From contig NW_019775824.1 of the NCBI RefSeq assembly GCF_001039355.2, forward strand, positions 762,832-826,831: a DNA stretch of 64,000 nucleotides. The letters run 5' to 3'. Below, in pieces: positions 52,301-62,900 of this stretch (position 1 is its first letter; every line of letters starts with the position of its first letter). Under the pieces are notes generated by a model that was given only the letters and a program-made list of their open reading frames with translations, was not told where the DNA came from and ran no database searches. This DNA comes from Lingula anatina. Lineage: Eukaryota > Brachiopoda > Lingulata > Lingulida > Lingulidae. Both the position numbers and the translations under genes were made by a program.

Positions 52301-55300
52301 GATTACATTGCTGGCGTATTTTGCACGAACGAAAAAGGTAATGATACGTGGTTTATGTCTTTTAATTACTTATGATGCTGTACTATTGCTGTACTTTTTG
52401 CCCTTCATATTTTTGGATATCTGACTGGTGGGTAGTTTCTAGTGCATATCTTAGGGTGTATTCCCAGAGATTTAGATCGATCCAGGGATTAAGATTTAGA
52501 TCGACCTAACTCCCTGGTGGTTCAAGCTAAATTGCAGTCAGCCGAGCGCGCACCATAGTTAATTACCCCCTTACAGCTTTCAGTAGGCGGGACAGACGCT
52601 TAAGCCGGCTAAGCTAACAGTAATCTAGTGAGACTCCCCACAGGGATAGATCGATCTAAAATCTATGGAAATGGGGTCTTAAATGCTGGAAACTGTAGTC
52701 AGTTTTTGGTCTGTTTTGATAAATGCTTTGTTTTTGTATTCTTGATTATATTTCCTATGAAAGTGGTTGTTTTCGTACATTTCTCAATTGTCAGAAAATA
52801 ATTAACTTTTGACTTCATCATACCGCAACGATATTTTTTCATGGTTTTTATCCAATGCCTATTACCATGGTAGGAATATTTTACACTTTGGGCGGAAATC
52901 AATCAAACCAAGGCTTTATAGAGATATCTGTGAACGGAGAGGTTGGCACGTTATGCCAGCAGTCATCAGGGCAGTGGACGGACGAATCTGCCAGAGTATT
53001 CTGCAAGGCACAGGATCAGGGCTTCACCGACGGCGTTGCTGCATATAACTCGTACTATAGTGGAGGAAGTGGCCCAGTCTGGCAGGCGGGCTATGACTGC
53101 GTTGGTGAAGAGGCTTCCCTACATGATTGTCCGCAGCAGGGCCTGGTAAAGATGCTAGATGGACCTTGTAGTAGTCACCAGCTTGATGTAGGGGTGTTCT
53201 GTTTTAACCAAGGTAAGCAGTTGGTCTTCACTTTTATGAAGTTTCAATGCATGATGCCAGTTTCTTAGTTTTAAAAAAAGCAATTTATTACATTTTTCTT
53301 CTATATAGCAATAGATATAATCACACTCTTAAATGAATCTCGATGAATTACTTCAAAAAATGTTTCATATTTCCAGTTCGTCTCCGCAACTCCAGTGGCA
53401 CCTTTGGCACCAAAGCAGGACGTGTGGAGGTGAATCACAACGGGCACTGGTACGCGGTGTGTAGTTCGAGTTTCAGTAACCCGTCGGCTAGACATGTCTG
53501 CCGAGAGCTTGGGTTCTATGACGGAAAAGCGCTTTGCTGTTCGGCATTTGGTGTCCTCCCAGAAGTCGGTATTCTTAACAGGACAGTCGAATGTCAGGGG
53601 GCCCTCGGAGAGACACTTGACTCCTGTATCACTAATACTACATGTGAGAACGAGGAATATGCGTCAGTGGTCTGCAATGACGGACAGCTGACAGAAGGTA
53701 AGATGTATTGATATTGGGTAAAGGACCTTACTAACTCTGGTCGAGAAGTAAATCTACTTATGGTTGGTTACAGAACAAAAAGATTCCAAAGGTATCAAAG
53801 GTATGAGCGAGATGTTGCATCTGTGGGCCTAGTGTAAATGGAATTCTGAACGATTCTGAACTGTGCATATTTTGAAGTAACCATCCGGTACTAAATAAAT
53901 TTATTTCATACAGTAAGCGAACTGTGTTGGCTCCTTTACTTTTTACGAAACCTTGCTTTCCAGGATATACAATCCTTATTGAGGATAAACGTCCCATAGG
54001 TGATGGGCCTGACACTGGTATCACAGGGTATGTATCTGTCTCACATATGTCCCTGACTGGTCGGGTGTGCACTACTACGTGGAATGATGCCAACGCCCAA
54101 GTTGTCTGCAGGAGCTTAGGGTACAGAAATGGCGCTGTATACAACCACAGTGTGCCCTCTGCCATACCTCAACCAGTGCTTGCTGCAGTACGTTGTCAGG
54201 GGAATGAAACCAGTTTAGAAGGATGTCTCATTTCGGACGCTACAGAGAACTGTCCCAGGAATTTGAAGGCAGGCTTCATGTGTTTTAATGATTCTAGTAA
54301 GTATTTGTTTATCATTGTATATTTGTCCACGGCTTTTAAATGAATTATCAACTGAAACTCTTGGTGTGTGTTTTGTTTATGATATATAATGAAGCTTTCA
54401 TACCTTACATAAAGCTGTAATGTACCTTAAATGATAACTGTTTTGTTTTGGCAGTTTTGTGCATATCGTACCGGCAATATATGAAAGATTTATAGTATGC
54501 AATATTGTTATTATGGCACAAAATTTATCTTGACCATCACTGTGTGGCATTTTGAAGATATTCAAAATCTCCTATAAATATGAGATCACCGCTGTATTCA
54601 AGAGGTTATGGCGCCAATCCCACCATCGATAATACACTAGATCCCAGTTTGCTATTATATTACACTATATGCTTTATCTCGTTTCTTTCAGACGTAGAAT
54701 TCAGACTCCTGCGCCATGGTGGCAGCTCTAAAAACGAAGGTATTGCCGAAGTAGGCATAGGCGGTATTACCGGCTACATATGTGGATGGTTATGGGACGA
54801 CAATGATGCTGATGTATTTTGTAAAACTGTCGGTTATTCTGGCGGACAGGCAGCAACGTATCACAGAAGAACGGCAATCATTGGTTCCCGCTTCGACGTG
54901 GACAAAATTTGGCTGAGCCATCTTCAGTGTAATGGCAGTGAGAATTCGATACTGGGGTGCCCGCATCCCGGATGGGATATACTCACCAGTTCGACAGCAC
55001 ATACAGAGGCGTCGACAGTTAGAAATTATTGTTACCGATCATATAGTCCTTATCTGGCGACATGTGTTTGCTTTGATACAAGTGAGTCCTTTTTTAAGTG
55101 GGTGTATGCATTTATACTGACAAGTTGTGCATTATTATTATTATGGTACAGCTGTTTTTTCCTCCAAGGTAAATATTGATTATTTTAATGAAAAGATACA
55201 TTTATATCAAACGCCTTAGTTTACACAATGTGCATCATTTAAAGCAATTGTGGCGAAGAGCAGTTTATGGAGGTTCTCGTAATTTCAGTTCGTTTAAGCA

Positions 55301-58300
55301 GTGGTCCCTACGGCACCATGGGGCGTGTGGAGGTCAGCTACGAAGGTGATTGGGTTGGAATATGTGATGTGGGCTGGACAGACCAGAGAGCTGAAGCCAC
55401 GTGCAAACAACTGGGCTATACAAGCGGGAAGGCAGTTCTTCATTCAGCTTTTGGGAGTTTTAACGGCACCATTCCTCTGAGTGATTTTCATTGCAATCTG
55501 ACAGACAATACGAGGCTTAATTGTACCTACACGGTCAAAGAGTGTTCATCTGGAAATTATGCATCCGTGGTGTGTTTTAGCAGTCTGCCTATAGAAACCG
55601 GTAGGTAGAAATTTTACAGTCCTGACAACTGAAATATTTAAAATGTATAATCTAGATAATTTGAGTGCTCTAGTAAGAGAAGTTTTAAAGATGAAATTAT
55701 AATTTCAGTCAAGAGCTTCATTTTTAATACCCTTCAATGTAGTTTTGTTTATTCTCACTTGTATTGAATGCATTCGTCTCTTGTCTTTGGCAAGATTTTG
55801 CAGTAAATTTCATAACCAACAAGAATCAATGGGCGAAACCACTGAAAGTCAGAGTGGATGGTGTCTGGGGCCGATTTTGTCCCACAGGTTGGAATGACGC
55901 AGCAGCATCAATTGCTTGTAGAGAAATTAGCTGGCAGTATGCCGGAGGGAAAGCTTTCATGTTCGACGACGACAGTAATGATATTGCCATCCCGTTGCCA
56001 CGCGTAGTGGGTAATTTGCGCTGCAATGGAACTGAGCAGTCTTTGCGAGATTGTGCAAGGTTTTCCCTAAAAGAAAAACAAACAGGATGCCCATATAGTG
56101 GATCAACTCCTGGTGCTGCTTGTTATAAAAAAGGTATATTTTCTTGATTTGGTTTGAAGCTGGTATCTTTGCTGCAACTGTATTTGGCAATGATACGCTT
56201 TTTTGGGTTTATGATGGTAATATATTTATCTAGTTTACTTGAAGGTCTGAATCACTCGAATAACAAAATAAAGAGTTGGTATTCCAACTACAAATTTTCA
56301 ACAGATTTCAAGTTGACATAATTATACGTAGACAATCTTCCAGTGATATACATGCTGTAGAATCTTAATTAATGCTTTGTTGCAGACATAAACTTCCAGT
56401 TAGTTGGAGTTGAAGGATCTACAAGCTCGGGGATATTTGAAATCAGTGTAGATGGCGTCACAGGAGCACTATGCCCGGAACAATGGAAGGAGTCGGAGGC
56501 CAGAGTAGCCTGTAGAACCATGGGATATGCCGATGGTGTGCCTACGTGTATGGTGGGAGAAAACTATTACCAGGGCACAGCTGTTTGCGGCGGGACGGCC
56601 CGCATTGAGGCAGCAATGATGACGGTTCTGAAATGCAAGGGAACAGAAAGCTCTCTGTTTGAGTGTGAGACTACAGACCACGAGTGGAGAGCTTGGGACT
56701 CCTCAGGCTGTGCCTACGGCAACTCTCTTCGCAGTATGGCAGCAGTGCACTGTTTTAATGCCTCCATGGGTGGGTAACACGCCGAGTTATAGAATACCCG
56801 TTTCTGTTGGACGACAGAGGTTGCAGACTCTCTCTCTCTCTCTCTCTTCTCTCTCTTCTGTCTTGATACACAGATTATATCGACTGGATTTTTAAATGCT
56901 CTTAGCTTAAAGAGATAAATATAAATGTGGTTGTCGATGGGTTCTCTGTGTATTACAACGGTACGTTTTGAATCAGGTTTTGGTTTCGTTGTAAAGATTG
57001 CCTGAACTGTTGATGTATCTTCAAAAGTAAAACAACACATTATTATGCATTTTTATTACATTTTACAGAAGTAGTCAGCGTTCGTCTGTCACCTGGGCCG
57101 AACTATGGGCGTGTGGAGGTGAACGTTTCCGAGTCCAACATCTGGGGGACTGTGTGTGACGACCTGTGGGACGACAGGGATGCCACAGTGGTATGCCGTC
57201 AACTGGGATACGGTTTGGGCAAGGCTGTGCGGGGATCAGGATATGGCGGGCAAACACCAAGTGCTATATGGTTAGACGGGATGCAATGTATTGGAAACGA
57301 AACCACCATAAAAGATTGCAGGCACAAACCCGTTGGCATACACAACTGTGATCATCAAGAGGATGCTGGAGTTAAATGTTCAGGTAAGTTATGATTTGAA
57401 AAGATTACTAGTACAGTTGTCGACGATTTTGCATAAGGGCATTTTTTTTAAATTGTAGGCTACCAGAATTGCAGCACTTTAATTCTGTTAAGTGACGAAG
57501 CACTTCTATATATAAATATATGATTGATAAATCCTGATATTTTAGAAATAAAAAAGGAGATACTTGTAATAGCAAGCATTGATGAAAGAAGTGCATGTTT
57601 ATTTGCCCCAATGCTATTTTTTGATTTCACAGAGATCCCATCGACAACCACAACCACAACGACCCCCCGTCCTACCACAACAATAACGACTTTAGGCTCT
57701 ACTACGGCTCCTCACTCCACGGGAATGATAACGACACTGAGCTCATCTACGACATCTCACTTCACCACTGCAATAACGACCAGCGATTTTGTCAGCTTTA
57801 ATACAACAACCACATCATGGTCTGTTTCTTCATATTCAACAACTCCGACTACACCATTCACATCAACATCACCGCCAGTTTCTACTACATCGTCATTAAC
57901 GTCATCAACATCATCGACGGCAACCTCTTCACCAAATACATCTCCAGCTTCATCATCACAGTCTTTTCCATCTTCTACTTTGCTGCCATCCTCCACGACA
58001 GTTGCACAAAAACAAGACTCAGTAAAAAGCACCATTCTCATGGCAACGCTCATTCCAATTTTAGCGTTGATTCTTATAATAGTTTTATTCAGCGCAATCT
58101 GTTTAGCGAAGCGAAGACAAAACTTGAAAAAATCTGAGATTCATACTGATGTATCGCCGATAGTCAATGAGACAAGCGATGGTACCTTGCAGATGACAAA
58201 CGTTTTATATGGAATGGAGGAAATAGATATGCGTCCAGAAGATTTTGCACTTCATGACACGACAACTTCAAATGTATTTGAAAATAAACTTGCCTCTGAT

Positions 58301-58306
58301 GCTTAA
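39483..58306 (+). CDS. Giant single-pass SRCR-domain receptor
   Basis: All internal junctions are phase 1 except one inside SRCR6. Exons: 39483-39561 (signal peptide); SRCR1 41621-41950; 2 43291-43611; 3 44305-44664; 4 44966-45304; 5 45446-45775; 6 45986-46166 plus 46478-46623; 7 46815-47138; 8 47447-47767; 9 48010-48375; half-domain 48563-48691; 8' 49485-49805; 9' 50044-50409; 10 50602-50730 plus 51396-51602; 11 52005-52337; 12 52874-53212; 13 53377-53697; 14 53964-54296; 15 54692-55081; 16 55289-55600; 17 55795-56133; 18 56386-56769; 19 57069-57383; stalk, membrane helix and tail 57633-58306. As read, the protein has about 2662 residues with 21 complete SRCR domains and one half; without the suspect duplication it has about 2390 residues and 19. 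Domains show the family pattern W-x-x-V-C-x-x-x-W, V(V/I)C(R/K), CxGxE, C and a final VxC. Most domains sit in one exon, as in group B genes, but SRCR19 shows only six cysteines. SRCR receptors bind microbial or endogenous ligands; the ligand here is unknown. Equal phases allow any whole-domain exon to be skipped in frame. Confidence 0.9.
39562..41620 (+). other. First intron of the SRCR receptor
   Basis: 2.06 kb between the signal-peptide exon and SRCR1. It contains a poly(G) run at about 40619-40629 and AT-rich sequence. I find no SRCR-like coding segment in it. Confidence 0.6.
43859..43897. repeat. Perfect 18-bp hairpin in the intron between SRCR2 and SRCR3
   Basis: CATGGACATAATAAGAGA (43859-43876) is followed after AGG by its exact reverse complement (43880-43897). 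The stem is too short and the loop too small for an ordinary microRNA precursor. Confidence 0.8.
45986..46623 (+). CDS. SRCR domain 6, split by an intron
   Basis: Exons 45986-46166 and 46478-46623 join in phase 2 (AG then A, giving Arg) and total 327 bases, the length of one domain. The split falls after the FRHGGRAG segment, in the middle of the domain. Cysteines are kept in VCAND, LCKNKG, LCSGNES, NCVL, ACDM and HCF. Only this domain, domain 10 and the orphan half-domain depart from one exon per domain. Confidence 0.8.
48563..48691 (+). CDS. Orphan first half of an SRCR domain (copy 1 of SRCR10a)
   Basis: It codes VRLTPDVYSSNTAEANY and ends CNDGWDQNDAG, identical in protein to 50602-50730. 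The partner second-half exon (51396-51602) is present only once, after copy 2. Spliced as read, this half would be followed by the complete domain 8', in frame but lacking the later cysteines. That argues that the duplication is an assembly artefact or that this exon is skipped. Confidence 0.6.
49321..49349. repeat. (AT)n microsatellite ending at an undetermined base
   Basis: About 29 bases of AT repeat, directly followed by n at 49350. The matching place in copy 2 (about 51361-51374) has only a short AT run, then continues into the SRCR10b exon. Confidence 0.95.
49350..49350. other. Undetermined base, probable assembly join
   Basis: The only n in the window. The base before it is in a microsatellite, and the sequence after it (CTTTAAGACTTAACCACATA) goes back to the equivalent of about 47331. 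This is the expected mark of two overlapping contigs placed end to end. Confidence 0.75.
49351..51370 (+). repeat. Tandem duplication, copy 2
   Basis: Near-identical to 47331-49349. It carries SRCR8' (49485-49805), SRCR9' (50044-50409) and the first half of SRCR10 (50602-50730), and is continuous with the second half at 51396-51602. This copy is therefore structurally complete, while copy 1 is not. Confidence 0.9.
50602..51602 (+). CDS. SRCR domain 10, two exons
   Basis: Exons 50602-50730 (129 bases) and 51396-51602 (207 bases) join in phase 1 at NDA|GVVCRAMGY, giving a normal 112-residue domain. The intron position differs from that in SRCR6: here the break is before the VVCR motif, there it is after the RHGGRAG segment. 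The two intron insertions are therefore independent. Confidence 0.8.
52454..52678 (+). mobile_element. Harbinger-like MITE, copy in the intron between SRCR11 and SRCR12 (225 bp)
   Basis: It begins GGGTGTATTCCCAGAGATTT and ends CTATGGAAATGGGGTC, flanked by TTA on both sides (52451-52453 and 52679-52681). It has the same orientation as the copy at 527-740 and the same TTAATTACCCCCTTACAGCT core. Confidence 0.75.
56827..56858. repeat. (TC)n microsatellite
   Basis: A run of TC repeats with two interruptions, in the intron between SRCR18 and SRCR19. Confidence 0.9.
57633..58306 (+). CDS. SRCR receptor last exon: mucin-like stalk, membrane helix, cytoplasmic tail
   Basis: About 130 residues dominated by Thr, Ser and Pro (TTTTTTTPRPTTTITTLGST) suggest a heavily O-glycosylated stalk. 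A membrane helix follows (ILMATLIPILALILIIVLFS, about 58030-58108) with a basic stop-transfer AKRRQNLKK. The tail is about 60 residues, acidic toward its end, with a single tyrosine in TNVLYGMEEI, an NxxY-type context. I see no death domain, TIR domain or ITAM. The stop is TAA at 58304-58306. Confidence 0.88.
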
Positions 58307-60033
58307 CTTGGCAACCAGGCCCTTCATGTTCACTCTACGTGTACGTGGCATTCTACAGTTCAATTAAAAACATGTATTTTTATACCATTCATTTTAGTTA
58401 GATAATTAGAATCTCGAAGACAGAATCTCTAGCCTCATCGTTCATGTTGCATCCAAGATTTTACTACAATAACACACTGAATACATAGGGAGGGGGATGA
58501 ATATTGTTTTTGAGAATGAAAGGACCGTATACAATATTTTGGCTCGAAAAATCTACATCAACAAATTTCCCAGGACTCTTACGCAAAACTCGAAAATACT
58601 CTGTAAATTTACATTTTGTTAGCGCTGTTTTTTATCATTTGGCCTTAGCAGGATGAACGTTTTTTTACCTTGCGTAGAAGTGTTAATTTAGCAGGGTGTA
58701 CTTATTTTATTATTTGAAACGGAAATACCATAATTGTGTACGAGATATCTAGAAAGAAAATGCACGTGATTTTAGACTGTAGCGTTCAGTACCGTCCCTT
58801 AAAGCTCACTTTATGGTGCTGTACGTGTCTTATTTCCCTGTGGTGCTGTATCACTGGTGATTTATGAAGTATTAGACAGGCTAGTTTCAGTCATCCAACT
58901 ATCAGTCGCCTCGACGACAAATTCTTTATCTAAGCGTAGACCTATAACTAGCAAGATCTTGCCATTCGATAATTTAATTGTATTTCCAGGTACGTTTGTA
59001 TTAATTCGTACTGTGTTAAAAGCTGTAAAAGCTGTACGTGTTATGCCTACGTTAAAAATGTGCACATATAAAAATCATTTTAATTATTTCAGTCTACTTG
59101 TAGTAAATTTATATTACCCATTGTTGGTTTTGCTTTTTTGTTGGCTTTAAAAGCAATGATTATGACTTGCACATAAATATAAAAAATGATGGTTGTGATG
59201 TTTAGACGTAAAACCTGAAACGTGAAAGGGTAATGATTTTAAATAAATGTTAACAAACCCACCAATTACTTTCTTACATAGCGTTTTACACTATTTTACT
59301 TTTGCTCAAAAGGTATTTGGTTGTGGTTCGTGTATACAAACCGTTTAATCTTAATAGGTTGACGTATTTTATATGTACTGGTTTGTTTGTTATTTATCTG
59401 CTAGTTATGACTGTGGTTCCTTAGATGTCTTAGATTTATCTCGAAGTTAAATAATAATGTGCAAAATGTTTTAAATTATGGGAAATACCTCTGTTATATT
59501 AAAATACAATGTGCCCCAGAGATTCAGAAATAAAGAGGAATAGCGAATCGAAACGAATGAATTCTACCCTGGATGATGAATCCTGGAATTGTTCTTATTT
59601 CTTCCCAGGCTGTGCAGTGCACCCTTTCTAACCCCGACTGCACCCACCGTCACCCAACCAAACTTTCTACGTGCGTGTGTTTTGCAAGCGAAAACGTGTA
59701 GCCTATCAGAAAATAATTTAGGATACGTTTCAATATGCCCCAATAATTATATATTTTTAATGAAAAGCTTCTAACTGTACCTTTCCCAATCAAGACCTTA
59801 AAAACGATAAAACAAATCCTTTAAGTAAAAGAACCAGCACGGCGACGGCATGTCCTTCTAAAATGAGGGTCCCATGGAGGGGGGGGGGGTAGTAATCATA
59901 GTAGCCTACAAGGGAATAAAACCATCAATTCACAGTGAATAACACTTTTTTCATCCTGAAAATCACAAATCACCCGGTATATAATGATTTCTTTTCACGA
60001 AGGGCAAAGAACACAAAGCCGCATTTGCGAGTT
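58307..60033 (+). other. 3' UTR of the SRCR receptor and intergenic DNA
   Basis: AT-rich sequence without a supported gene. Candidate polyadenylation signals lie near 59240 (AATAAA in TTAAATAAATG) and 59529 (AGAAATAAAGAGG). A poly(G) run of about ten bases lies near 59880. Open frames here are short and lack domains. Confidence 0.5.
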
Positions 60034-60407
60034 AGGCCTGCTGTTCACACCCTGAGCTTCAGAGATAACTTGACACTAAGGGCGCATTCCCATAGATTTT
60101 AGATCGATCTATCCCCGTGGCCGTCTCACTTGATTACTGTCAGATAATCCGGCTTAAATGTTTGTCCCTCCTACTACAAGCTGTAAGGGGGTAATTAACT
60201 TTCGTGTCTGCTCGGCTGACAGCTATTTAGCGTGAACCCCCAGGGAGTTAGGTCGATCTAGTTGGATCGATCTAATCTCTGGGAATGGGGTCTGAGCTCT
60301 TCACTATAGCCTTTCTTCATCGTGTCAAGTTGACACGATGAAGATAGGCTATAGTGAAGAGCTTAGTGTCAAGTTATCTCTGAAGCTCAGGGTGACTGTA
60401 GGCCTAC
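60034..60407. repeat. Long foldback repeat containing a nested MITE
   Basis: The left arm, about 60034-60079, reads AGGCCTGCTGTTCACACCCT then GAGCTTCAGAGATAACTTGACACTAA. It pairs with the right arm, about 60361-60407. The centre, 60296-60363, is itself a near-perfect hairpin (AGCTCTTCACTATAGCCTTT against its inverse, GAAGATAGGCTATAGTGAAG). The element at 60080-60292 interrupts the left arm only. Confidence 0.8.
60080..60292 (-). mobile_element. Harbinger-like MITE, copy nested in the foldback (213 bp)
   Basis: It begins GGGCGCATTCCCATAGATTT and ends CTCTGGGAATGGGGTC, flanked by TAA (60077-60079) and TGA (60293-60295). It lies inverted relative to the copies at 527 and 52454. The undisturbed right arm of the host hairpin shows what the site looked like before insertion (CACTAAGCTCTTC in reverse complement), confirming one TAA before and two after. 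Confidence 0.8.
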
Positions 60408-60625
60408 ATAAAAATGAACGTTTCACGCATCTACTTCTATATCCCGGGAAATAATTATAAAGTGTCTTTCACGGGTAAAGAATACACCCAATGGGACCCT
60501 GTAAAATGCACAGGATGACATACATGGTGGTCTAAATGTCTGGTCAGTTATCTTAAACTTACCATAAATATATTTAATAAAATCTTCATCTTCTTATTGT
60601 AAATGGTGTAAAACATCGAATCTAA

Positions 60626-60859
60626 GACCCCATTCCCATAGATTTTAGATCGATCTATCCCTGTGGGTAGTCTCACTAGATTAGGCCCCCTACTGTCAGC
60701 TTAGCCGGCTTAAGCGTCTGTCCCGCCTACTAAAAGCTGTAAGGGGGTTATTAACTATGGTGCCCGCTCGGCTGACTGCAATTTAGCGTGAACCCCCAGG
60801 GAGTTAGGTCGATCTAAATCTTAATCTCTGGATCGATCTAAATCTCTGGGAATGCACCC
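60626..60859 (-). mobile_element. Harbinger-like MITE, copy upstream of SELENOH (234 bp)
   Basis: It begins GACCCCATTCCCATAGATTT and ends CTCTGGGAATGCACCC, with TAA on both sides (60623-60625 and 60860-60862). It is about 330 bases from the 60080 copy, in the same orientation. It and the 52454 copy carry an extra partial repeat of the GATCGATCTAAATCT end block. Confidence 0.75.
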
Positions 60860-60862
60860 TAA

Positions 60863-61182
60863 GTACAGCTTTGTTTAGGGTGAAAATTGCGATACAAGCG
60901 TAGCGGTATGTTGTGAGAAATTGACAACCTAATAATCTGACTACTACACAAGATAATAACTTAAACTGTCGTTTTCAGTATCTGAAAACAGCAAAGGCAT
61001 GTTGATGATAGAGAGGCAAGTTTCCAGTGTCCCCTAAATCTCGGGGCGGAGCAGCTTGATCGTTCTTTGTTTTCTATAAACCCTCTCCTGCAAGTGTAGT
61101 TACGCAGCGTGCTCTCCGGTGTCAGAGTTTGGAAGTACGATGCGATTCTGAATTTCTTGTCATAAAACGGATAAAGGCCGAG
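60863..61182 (+). promoter_or_regulatory. SELENOH: Promoter region and 5' UTR of SELENOH
   Basis: A CG-richer stretch with a TATA-like TCTATAAACC at about 61073-61082. An ATG at 61140 opens a three-codon frame (ATG CGA TTC TGA), a possible tiny upstream ORF, before the main ATG at 61183. The transcription start is not defined. Confidence 0.4.
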
Positions 61183-62123
61183 ATGAGGCGCGGGAGGAAA
61201 AGAAAGTCGGTAGCTGAAGCTTCAGCTCAGCAGGAAAAGTCGGAGGCAGAGTTGCCTGACCCTCAAAAGAAATCCAAATCTGAGAACCAAACCAGCCACG
61301 CTAGCGATACATTTTGGCTAAAAATAGAACATTGGTAAGCCCGCAAGTTTGAGTAAAAAAAATGAAACACTTGTAAGTCAACATATTTTAGTCAGATGAG
61401 GAGACATAAGAATTAACAACACACAAGAACACAACAAGAAAGAGAATTGGAGGTTTTTAGGAGGATGGCGTATATTTGGGAATTTTGGTTTAATTTGGTT
61501 TATTTTCTCGTTTAGATCATATAATAGATTATATAAAGTTTCCTAAACTCAAACCTTAATGTTACAAGCCTTTCCTCAGTTTGAAAATTTTCTCTAATGA
61601 ATGTTTAAAAAATCATTGAAAATAATACTTAAATTTTCCAGCAAATCCTGACAAGTGTACAAGCGCAGAGCTGTGGAACTGTCCGAGGCTCTGCGCGTAG
61701 AATTTGGGGATCTTAAGATAGATCTAAATCCAGACCCCCCACGCCGAAATACCTTTGAAGTCACCATGATTTTCAAGAATGGTGAAGGTATTTTTTTTGG
61801 TGAAAAGCTATTGTATTCAAACGTGAAATTTTGAATGAGTCAGACACATGAAACATAGTTTACTCTATTATTTATTATTTAGCTTACGACATGTTAAAGT
61901 TGACATACAATAATAAAATGAGTGTTTTTATTCATTTTTTATTGGCAATAATTAAGATATTTAGTTTTACCTAAGGGTAATAAATTTTAACAAGGTAAAT
62001 CTATGATGATAATTATGTTTTTCAGTTGTCCAAATCTGGAGTGGCATCAAAAAAGGCCCACCTCGCAAGCTGAAGTTCCCTGAGGCTAGTGTTATCATTG
62101 CTGAAATCAAAAAGCATTCATAA
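61183..62123 (+). CDS. SELENOH: Selenoprotein H with in-frame UGA (selenocysteine)
   Basis: Three coding exons, 61183-61334, 61642-61787 and 62026-62123, total 396 bases, 131 residues (human protein about 122). The start MRRGRKRKSVAEAS matches the basic, nuclear-targeting SELENOH N-terminus. Across the first junction the sequence reads WCKSUQVYKRRAVELSEALR, where U is TGA at 61649-61651; the CxxU redox motif stands exactly where the family has it. The C-terminus IWSGIKKGPPRKLKFPEASV is diagnostic. The family has a thioredoxin-like fold, is nuclear or nucleolar, and acts in redox control and the oxidative stress response. Without recoding, translation would stop after about 53 residues. The stop is TAA at 62121-62123; a donor six bases later starts a 3' UTR intron. 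Confidence 0.93.
61649..61651 (+). other. SELENOH: Selenocysteine codon UGA of SELENOH
   Basis: TGA inside the conserved CKSU motif. The frame continues with clear family similarity for 78 codons after it, which rules out a true stop. It lies eight bases into exon 2. Confidence 0.9.
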
Positions 62124-62356
62124 ATTCAGGTAATGTAATTTAACAAAATCACCAAGATGGTCATTACAGATTGATTAGCTAAAGACACTCTTTCCCAGTA
62201 AAACAGTTTATATTTATTTTGATTAGCATCATGTTTGATTGCTTTTACATTTGCAATAATGTTTTGTAGTAAATAAAATATTTCATTATTGTGAGAATGA
62301 GATTTTCACACTCCCTATGTCAATATACTTACCTGAAACTTTTTTTTTCTTTTCAG

Positions 62357-62900
62357 AGTCATTTTTCACTTTTGCTTAGCTTGTTGGCTTCAGCTTCATG
62401 ATGGATATGAAATGAAAAAGTGCCACTTTGTTTCAATCTTGATATTATTGCTGAACTTAACAAGACTGAGGTTGAACTAAGTACTACTACATTTTTCAGT
62501 TATGGCTACTATGTTAAAAGTTAGTTCCACACTGCAGTGTTCAAAAGAGGTTTGCTTTATTGTTTTTGTACTATTAAGGAAAATGCAAAAAAAAGATGTG
62601 TTTTTTTATCTATTGTCAGTATTGGGAAGGTTAATATAGTATATGGATAGTATAATTAAAATTTGTCTACACTACCAGTACAATCTTGACATGTCACAGT
62701 AGTTTCAGTTTGAAAATTGATTGTTGTCAACTTCTAAATATGAATTTGTTTTTTTTTTTTAATTTTTGATAGAATAATACAATTTATTGTTAAAAACTGT
62801 ATTAGTTTTTAGTTTTCTTTTGTGTAATTTGTTGTTAAGAATATGGGCAGTGATAACATACTTGTCACTATTGTCATTCCTGTTGCAAATTAAACTTTAA
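62357..62900 (+). other. SELENOH: 3' UTR exon of SELENOH
   Basis: An acceptor, tttttttcttttcag, ends at 62356 and pairs with the donor ATTCAG|gtaatg at 62129/62130, six bases after the stop codon. ATTAAA near 62889 is a possible polyadenylation signal, so the right end is approximate. Confidence 0.5.
62389..62455 (+). promoter_or_regulatory. SELENOH: Candidate SECIS element
   Basis: Helix I pairs TTCAGC (62389-62394) with GCTGAA (62450-62455). The core quartet is ATGA at 62398-62401 opposite TGAT at 62440-62443. Helix II pairs GAT and TGAAA with TTTCA and ATC, with one bulged A. An unpaired A-rich bulge follows, then a mini-stem AAAG/CTTT with loop TGCCA, as in form 2 SECIS elements. Spacing from ATGA to the A-rich bulge is about 12 bases. 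It lies about 270 genomic bases after the stop, closer in the spliced mRNA. Folded by eye only. Confidence 0.7.

Noticed and set aside
41621-57383. Treating each SRCR ORF as a separate gene
   Set aside because: Every segment has a phase-1 acceptor and donor, only the first exon has a signal peptide, and only the last has a stop, a stalk and a membrane helix.
57757-58137. Open frames on both strands over the SRCR receptor last exon
   Set aside because: Shadows of the Thr/Ser-rich stalk; the frame with stalk, membrane helix and tail is phase-compatible with SRCR19.
61594-61787. Reading SELENOH exon 2 as a pseudogene exon because of the in-frame TGA
   Set aside because: The TGA is at the known selenocysteine position, both sides are conserved, splice sites are intact and a SECIS candidate is present.
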